NCBI GenBank assembly: GCA_963770315.1
Contig: CAVYPC010000002.1
Span: forward strand, 1,922,001 to 1,986,000
Length of the DNA stretch: 64,000 nucleotides
Reading direction: 5' to 3'
Origin: VRUE01 sp963770315
Lineage (GTDB): Bacteria > Actinomycetota > Thermoleophilia > Solirubrobacterales > 70-9
Shown one piece after another: positions 59,918 to 64,000 of this stretch; position 1 is the first letter of the stretch, and the number at the start of each line of letters is the position of its first letter. The position numbers were made by a program, and so were the translations under genes. Under the pieces are notes generated by a model. It searched no databases and had not been told where the DNA came from. It saw only the letters and a list, made by a program, of their open reading frames with translations.

Positions 59918-60265
59918 ATGCTGGTAGAGCCACCGGCCCCAGAATCGCACGAGACGGCACATCGGATCGCGAACCTCGAGGTCCGACCCGCCGAGCTGCA
60001 GGTCCTGGTCGACGATCGCCGGGCCGACTTCACGGTGCGCGAGTTCGAGCTCTTCTTCCTGCTCTCCCAGCGCATCGACAGTGTCATCCAACGACCCGAG
60101 ATATACACCCTGATGTGGGGCGGGGAGATGCCGCAACGCAACCGCTCCGTCGACGTCCTGGTGCGCAAGGTACGGGCCAAGCTGGAGCTGGCCGCCCCCG
60201 ACTGGCGCTACGTCCACACCCACTTCGGGATCGGCTACCGGTTCATGCCGGAACGGGTTCGCTGA
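59918..60265 (+). CDS. Stand-alone OmpR/PhoB-type winged-helix protein
   Basis: A 115-residue protein whose body is a Trans_reg_C winged helix: RRADFTVREFELFFLLSQRIDSVIQRPEIYTLMWGGE, RSVDVLVRKVRAKLELAAPDWRYVHTHFGIGYRF. No receiver domain precedes it. It resembles the DNA-binding half of PhoB, so it may be an orphan regulator. The AT-rich 84 bases upstream contain TTCACCGCTTCA-like sequence. Converges on the phosphoesterase-like gene, with pst genes nearby. Confidence 0.85.
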   Translation: MLVEPPAPESHETAHRIANLEVRPAELQVLVDDRRADFTVREFELFFLLSQRIDSVIQRPEIYTLMWGGEMPQRNRSVDVLVRKVRAKLELAAPDWRYVHTHFGIGYRFMPERVR

Positions 60266-60275
60266 CCCAGACCGC

Positions 60276-61949
60276 CTACGGCGCTTTGGGCCCCGCCGGT
60301 TTGACGATCGATTCTTCCGGCGATGCGTCGAACACCGAGCCGTCGAACCCCGTCAGGGCCGGTTCGGCCGCGTATCCCAGCAATTCCAGGCCGAGCAGTT
60401 CCTCGACGCTGCGCAGGAAGGAGAAGTGGTTGTAGTAGGCGGCTTCGTCGACGCTGCCGGGAGCGACGTAGGGCGAGAGCAGCAGCATCCCGACCCGTCC
60501 CCCGCCTCCGCTCGGTTTGACCGGTCCCGGAACGGTCGGTTCGGTGCTCGCGGGCGCCGCGGGGGTGGGCAGGTTCGGGTATTCGGGCGTAGCGCAGCAG
60601 GAGCTGGAGTCGACGACCGCCCCGCTCTGCGGCGCCTGGTCGAAGGTGATCGCGATCAGGCCGCCTTCTTCCTCATAGGCGGGCGAGGCGACGATCTCGG
60701 GCACGACGCTTTCGAGGAAGCCATCGGCGGTGGCGAGGCCGGCCGGCTGTTCGGGCGCGCACGGCTCCTCGCTGCCGTCGTGGCAGGCGTTGGGCACGAT
60801 GTAGGAGAAGGTCGGGGTCTCCTCGGCCTTTTTCAAGTCGGCGGCCAACCGGTCGAGGCCGACGTCGTTTTCTTCGCATTCCGGGCTTTCCGTCAGCCCG
60901 GCGAAATAGACGAACGGATTGCGCCAGGTCTGGTAGGCGTCGCCGGGAACCGGGACGGGGCTGGCGTCGGCGCTGCCGAGCGGCGAGTGGCGACACGCGG
61001 TCGGCTGGCCCGCGGCTTCGCCGTTGGCGATGTCCTCGACGTATGCCCTCCAGGTCAGCTTGGCGGCGGTCAACTGCTTCGGCAGCGTTTCGGTGGCCGG
61101 CGGATAGACGCATCCGTTCCCTTCCACCTGGCCTTCCGGGCTCACCGAGCCCGGCGCGATCGCGGTGTATTCGGGGCAGTCGGTGGCGGTCTGCGGCGTC
61201 GGCCCCTGGCCGCTGATCAGCGCGATCTCGTTGGCCAGGCCGCCCTGGGCGACCGCGTAGTAGTTCGAGAGCAGCTTGCCTTCTGCGGCCAGGGTCTTCG
61301 CGAGGTAGGGCGCGCTCGAGGCTTTGCCAAAGGCTTCTTCGTAACCGTGCCCGTTGAGGACGATCATGAAGACGTGCTTGATTTCCGGCAGCGTTTCTTC
61401 TTCGGGGAGTTCGGGGGGCAGGGCCGGCACCGGTTCGGGTTCCGCCGCCGGCGCTTCGAGCGGTGGCGGCAGGGGAGCTTCGGCGACCGGCGCGGGCACA
61501 GCCGGTTCAGGCGCAGGGCTGGGGACTTCAGCCGCCGGTTCAGGCGCGCTTTCGGAGGGTTCGGAACCACCCAGTTCTTCCAGGATGATCGAGGCCACGG
61601 GGGCGCTCTGGGCAAGCGGGCTGGTGACCGAGCCGAGCACCACACCGGCGGCTAGCAGCGCCATCACGGCGACAGCGGCCACCTGCGGCGAGGGCATGAA
61701 GTCCCACCGCTCCGACTTCGCCTGCGCTTTGCCCGTCTTCGCTGCCGCGGCGGCAGCGCCGTTTGCGGCCTTCTCAGAACCGCTCTTCGTCAGGGAGTCG
61801 ATGCGCTTTGCGATCGCCGCCGGCAGGGGTCCGTGCCTGGCCCCGCACTTCAGGCAGTAGCGCTGGTCGGCGCCGAGCCCGGCGCCACAATCGGCGCAGC
61901 GCTCCGCCCCAGCCTTGCTGGAAACCTCATCGTCACCGGGGATCTTCAC
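60276..61949 (-). CDS. Membrane-anchored phosphoesterase-like protein with N-terminal zinc ribbon
   Basis: A 557-residue protein with an unusual build. A cytoplasmic zinc ribbon (CADCGAGLGADQRYCLKCG, 18-36) leads to a membrane helix near 88-110, a Pro/Ala/Glu-rich linker (about 125-185) and an outer phosphoesterase-family domain of the alkaline phosphatase superfamily (IKHVFMIVLNGHGYEEAFGK, AIALISGQGPTPQTATDCPEYT, GLIAITFDQAPQSGAVVD). The family normally has MENHSY and a DE pair near the end. Here these read LNGHGY and FDQA, so two metal or catalytic residues appear lost and it may be a non-catalytic binding protein. Confidence 0.75.
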   Translation of the reverse strand: MKIPGDDEVSSKAGAERCADCGAGLGADQRYCLKCGARHGPLPAAIAKRIDSLTKSGSEKAANGAAAAAAKTGKAQAKSERWDFMPSPQVAAVAVMALLAAGVVLGSVTSPLAQSAPVASIILEELGGSEPSESAPEPAAEVPSPAPEPAVPAPVAEAPLPPPLEAPAAEPEPVPALPPELPEEETLPEIKHVFMIVLNGHGYEEAFGKASSAPYLAKTLAAEGKLLSNYYAVAQGGLANEIALISGQGPTPQTATDCPEYTAIAPGSVSPEGQVEGNGCVYPPATETLPKQLTAAKLTWRAYVEDIANGEAAGQPTACRHSPLGSADASPVPVPGDAYQTWRNPFVYFAGLTESPECEENDVGLDRLAADLKKAEETPTFSYIVPNACHDGSEEPCAPEQPAGLATADGFLESVVPEIVASPAYEEEGGLIAITFDQAPQSGAVVDSSSCCATPEYPNLPTPAAPASTEPTVPGPVKPSGGGGRVGMLLLSPYVAPGSVDEAAYYNHFSFLRSVEELLGLELLGYAAEPALTGFDGSVFDASPEESIVKPAGPKAP

Positions 61950-62017
61950 GCTGATTCGTAATTCTCACCGTGCCCCCAGCCGTGGTTGTGAAGATTTGGA
62001 GTACAGGTTTTAACATT

Positions 62018-62028
62018 CTGGTTACCAG
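62018..62028. promoter_or_regulatory. Palindrome CTGG-TTA-CCAG between divergent zinc-ribbon genes
   Basis: A perfect inverted repeat in the 133-base, AT-rich gap between the phosphoesterase-like gene and the zinc-ribbon gene, followed by GTTCAC (62031-62036). It could be an operator controlling both; the GTTCAC hexamer faintly recalls actinobacterial Pho boxes. Weak evidence. Confidence 0.3.
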
Positions 62029-62082
62029 TCGTTCACAAGGCGGCAACACCTGTATCCAAGGGGCCGCGACAATCGAGTCGAC

Positions 62083-62781
62083 TTGACCGACGTCTCGACT
62101 CCACCCGCCTCGCAGCAGCCCGAGATAGCGCCCCCCCACTCCGGAATAGACCCCGTGCCGCGCGAGCCCGAGCTGCCGGCAACCCAGATCCAGACCGCGG
62201 TGGTCCAAGACAGCGACCAGTGCGGGTCTTGCGGTGCGCCACTGGCCAGCGACCAGCGCTACTGCCTCGAGTGCGGGCACCGCCGCGGCGATCCGCGCCT
62301 CCCCTTCATGGATGCCGTGGTCCTGATGGACGCGGTGAAGCGCCCGCCCCAGGCTCCCCCCCCACCACAGAAGAAGAAGCGGTCGGGGGTCTCGCCTAAC
62401 GCAGCCCTGATCGCGGGTGTGGGCACGCTGCTGCTCGCGCTCGGCATCGGTGTCCTGATCGGGCGCTCGGGCACCCACGAAGTCGCCCAGACGGCCGCTG
62501 CCCCGCAAGTGATCAAGGTGGGCGGCACCAGCGGCGGGGAAAGCCCGACCGCCTCGGGCGGCAAGAACACCACCGGGGGCGGCGCGGCCAACGCAAAGAC
62601 GAAGAAGCAGAAAGCGGCCGCGCTGAAGGCGGCGGAAAAGCACCCCGCGGCCGAAGAAATCCTCAAACCGGCCGGGGACGTGAAGCTGCCGCCGGCAACC
62701 GTGCAGCCGGGCGAAAAGTGCGAAAGCGGCGCCGCGGGCTGCAAAGGCGGCAAATTCACCGGCGACTTCTTCGGCGAATGA
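62083..62781 (+). CDS. Zinc-ribbon single-pass membrane protein
   Basis: A 232-residue protein from TTG 62083. A Pro-rich N-terminus is followed by a zinc ribbon CGSCGAPLASDQRYCLECG (near 48-66), nearly the same as in the divergent phosphoesterase-like protein. Then a Pro/Lys-rich stretch and a membrane helix (LIAGVGTLLLALGIGVLIG). The outer tail is low-complexity, Gly/Ser/Lys/Ala-rich, with two cysteines near the end (CESGAAGCKGGKF). I know no function. Coupled to the next gene through ATGA. Confidence 0.7.
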   Translation: MTDVSTPPASQQPEIAPPHSGIDPVPREPELPATQIQTAVVQDSDQCGSCGAPLASDQRYCLECGHRRGDPRLPFMDAVVLMDAVKRPPQAPPPPQKKKRSGVSPNAALIAGVGTLLLALGIGVLIGRSGTHEVAQTAAAPQVIKVGGTSGGESPTASGGKNTTGGGAANAKTKKQKAAALKAAEKHPAAEEILKPAGDVKLPPATVQPGEKCESGAAGCKGGKFTGDFFGE

Positions 62782-63236
62782 TCTCGATGCCAAAAGCCCT
62801 GCGGAACCCGCGACGCGCCGCCAAGGCGACGGCGAACGGCAGTGGGTCGGCGCCGACGCCGGCCCAAGCGCCGCCTCGGCCCCAGGCTCCGGCAAGCCGC
62901 ACCCTGGGCGACGACCTGGTCGTCGACCTCGAATGCCGCCGGGATCAGCTGATCGCCCGCGTCGCCGAGCTCCAGTGGGACCTCGGCGGGCTCGTCTACG
63001 AGATGGCGATCCGCAACCAGGTCAAGGTCGAGGTTCTGGTCAAGCGTGCGGTCGTCCTCCAGGACGCCGACGCCGAGCTGAGCGAGGTCGAACGCATAGT
63101 GCGGACGGAGGAGACCGGAACGGCGGGCTCGTGCTCCCGCTGCAACGCCCCGCACAGCAGTGGCGCGACCTTCTGCTGGCAGTGCGGGAAGCCCCTGCTC
63201 GAGCAGGTCTCCAGCGACGCGATCCTCCGCCGCTGA
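62778..63236 (+). CDS. Zinc-ribbon protein with helical N-terminal half
   Basis: A 152-residue protein, ATG 62778 overlapping the preceding stop. A basic disordered N-terminus (to about 45) is followed by a helical region (LVVDLECRRDQLIARVAELQWDLGGLVYEMAIR), then a C-terminal zinc ribbon CSRCNAPHSSGATFCWQCGKP. Third ribbon protein of this locus. Probably works with the product of the gene before it. No named family. Confidence 0.7.
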   Translation: MISMPKALRNPRRAAKATANGSGSAPTPAQAPPRPQAPASRTLGDDLVVDLECRRDQLIARVAELQWDLGGLVYEMAIRNQVKVEVLVKRAVVLQDADAELSEVERIVRTEETGTAGSCSRCNAPHSSGATFCWQCGKPLLEQVSSDAILRR

Positions 63237-63245
63237 GCCAGCTGA

Positions 63246-63273
63246 CTTCGGCTCGCCGAGCCCTCAGCCGAAG
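63246..63273. terminator. Possible terminator between converging genes
   Basis: CTTCGGCT (63246-63253) pairs with AGCCGAAG (63266-63273), with an alternative inner hairpin GGCTC-GCC-GAGCC (63250-63262). It lies between the zinc-ribbon stop and the pstB stop, and its right arm overlaps the end of pstB. No clear T-run. Confidence 0.4.
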
Positions 63274-64000
63274 CGACCGCTGACGTAATCGCGCGTGCGC
63301 GGGTCCGCCGGGTGGGCGAAGATCGTCTCGGTATCGGCGAACTCGATAAGCGTCCCCGACGGCTCCCCGGCGCTGGCGTCGAGGCTGAAGAACGCGGTCT
63401 GGTCCGCGACGCGCGCGGCCTGCTGCATGTTGTGGGTGACGATGACGATCGTGAAGCGGCCTTTGAGGCTGTGCATCAGCTCCTCGATCGACGCGGTCGC
63501 GATCGGGTCGAGCGCCGAGGCGGGCTCGTCGAGCAGCAGGACGTCGGGCTCGATCGCGATCGCGCGAGCGATGCAGAGGCGCTGCTGCTGCCCGCCCGAG
63601 AGGCCGAGGGCGCTGTCCTTGAGCCGATCCTTGACCTCGTTCCAGAGCGCCGCCCCGCGCAGGGCCTGCTCGACCCGCTCGTCGAGACCGTGCTTCAGCC
63701 CCAGGTTGCGCGGCGCCCAGGCGATGTTGTCGTAGATCGACTTCGGGAAGGGGTTTGGTTTCTGGAAGACCATCCCGATGCGGCGGCGCACCTCGACCCG
63801 GTCGACGTTGCCGGCATACATGTCGTGCCCGTGGTAGAGGACCTGCCCCTCGATCCTGAAGCTGGGCACCGAGTCGTTCATCCGGTTGAGGCTGCGTAGG
63901 AAGGTCGTCTTGCCGCAGCCCGAAGGACCGATCAGCGCCGTTATCCGGTTGCGCGGAATGCGCAGCGAGACACCGGCGAGCGCCCGCTTGCGGCCGTAGT
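63264..64000 (-). CDS. pstB: Phosphate ABC transporter ATP-binding protein, N-terminus beyond window
   Basis: A PstB-type ATPase open to the right edge (about 245 residues seen). Walker A GPSGCGKTTFLRSLNRMND, RIGMVFQKPNPFPKSIYDNIAWAPRNLG with the Q-loop, signature LGLSGGQQQRLCIARA and Walker B VLLLDEPASALDP are visible. The C-terminus IFAHPADPRTRDYVSGRFG is typical of PstB. It powers high-affinity phosphate uptake with PstA/PstC, expected upstream on the minus strand beyond the window. Usually under Pho control. Confidence 0.95.
   Translation of the reverse strand, partial: YGRKRALAGVSLRIPRNRITALIGPSGCGKTTFLRSLNRMNDSVPSFRIEGQVLYHGHDMYAGNVDRVEVRRRIGMVFQKPNPFPKSIYDNIAWAPRNLGLKHGLDERVEQALRGAALWNEVKDRLKDSALGLSGGQQQRLCIARAIAIEPDVLLLDEPASALDPIATASIEELMHSLKGRFTIVIVTHNMQQAARVADQTAFFSLDASAGEPSGTLIEFADTETIFAHPADPRTRDYVSGRFG

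Overview
The window is very GC-rich, densely coded DNA from a bacterial chromosome. Genes are packed head to tail, many starts are GTG or TTG, and stop/start overlaps of the ATGA or GTGA type are common. Gene content fits an actinobacterium, most likely of class Thermoleophilia (Solirubrobacterales-like). The pointers are paired YrbE/MlaE permeases with an Mce-type ATPase, MMPL transporters, an R2lox-type oxidase, PucR and LytR-CpsA-Psr regulators, and several small Cys-rich or zinc-ribbon proteins I associate with that class. The taxonomic call is inference. I see no rRNA, tRNA, CRISPR array, transposase or phage gene, and no gene-free stretch longer than about 300 bases.

Layout, left to right. 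1-7.6 kb (minus strand): a lipid-transport operon (two permeases, an ATPase, an MMPL/RND protein) followed by a thioredoxin-fold protein, a B3/4-domain protein and two small conserved genes; the last runs off the left edge. 7.7-12.6 kb (plus): a lipoprotein, a PQQ-type sugar dehydrogenase lipoprotein, an aldehyde dehydrogenase and an FMN lactate oxidase-type enzyme. 12.6-20.5 kb: a secreted protein, metG-rsmI-ROK kinase as one operon, an LCP protein, fmdB, glyS and a nucleotidyltransferase pair. 20.5-23.1 kb (minus): an AlkZ-like winged-helix protein, two FKBP lipoproteins plus a third FKBP tail, and a PRC-barrel-like protein. 23.2-26.4 kb (plus): a small protein, an acyl-CoA ligase, and an R2lox oxidase fused to an SCP2 lipid-binding domain. 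26.4-35.7 kb (minus): amidase, MMPL, TetR, a small membrane protein, a GT39-type protein, Lon and Hsp20. 36-40.5 kb: two lipid-modifying di-iron enzymes (a hydroxylase and a desaturase), a PucR regulator and an AT-hook winged-helix protein. 40.6-45.1 kb: mdh, icd joined in frame to a TetR remnant, a DUF4242 protein and an acyl-CoA dehydrogenase. 45.1-49.8 kb: secreted proteins, an M23 peptidase, a site-2 protease and an M28 peptidase. 49.85-53.9 kb: a 21-residue membrane peptide facing an sdhA-sdhB-HdrB-like operon. 53.9-64 kb: an AAA ATPase, an antiporter with asd and lysC, an HD-GYP protein, a PhoB-type winged helix, a phosphoesterase-like protein facing two zinc-ribbon proteins, and the start of pst (pstB).

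The most unusual signal is non-coding. Eight long palindromic elements are scattered through the window. In each, two arms of 14-29 bp, perfect or nearly so and unique to that copy, enclose an interior. Seven of the eight fall into three families with a conserved interior: family I at 965-1064, 11244-11365 and 30698-30796; family II at 40486-40600 and 47969-48088; family III at 35732-35860 and 36828-36976. One further element (3582-3710) is embedded in frame inside an MMPL gene and is exactly 43 codons long. In four cases an arm contains the stop codon of the neighbouring gene, and at 11244 one arm is the protein-coding end of the aldehyde dehydrogenase. The interior is therefore shared while the arms look like inverted copies of the local sequence. 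I do not recognise these as a described family. Other items worth a look are the R2lox-SCP2 fusion, the TetR remnant fused to icd, a (GA)5 frameshift tract at 404-413, and a phosphoesterase-like protein that appears to lack catalytic residues.
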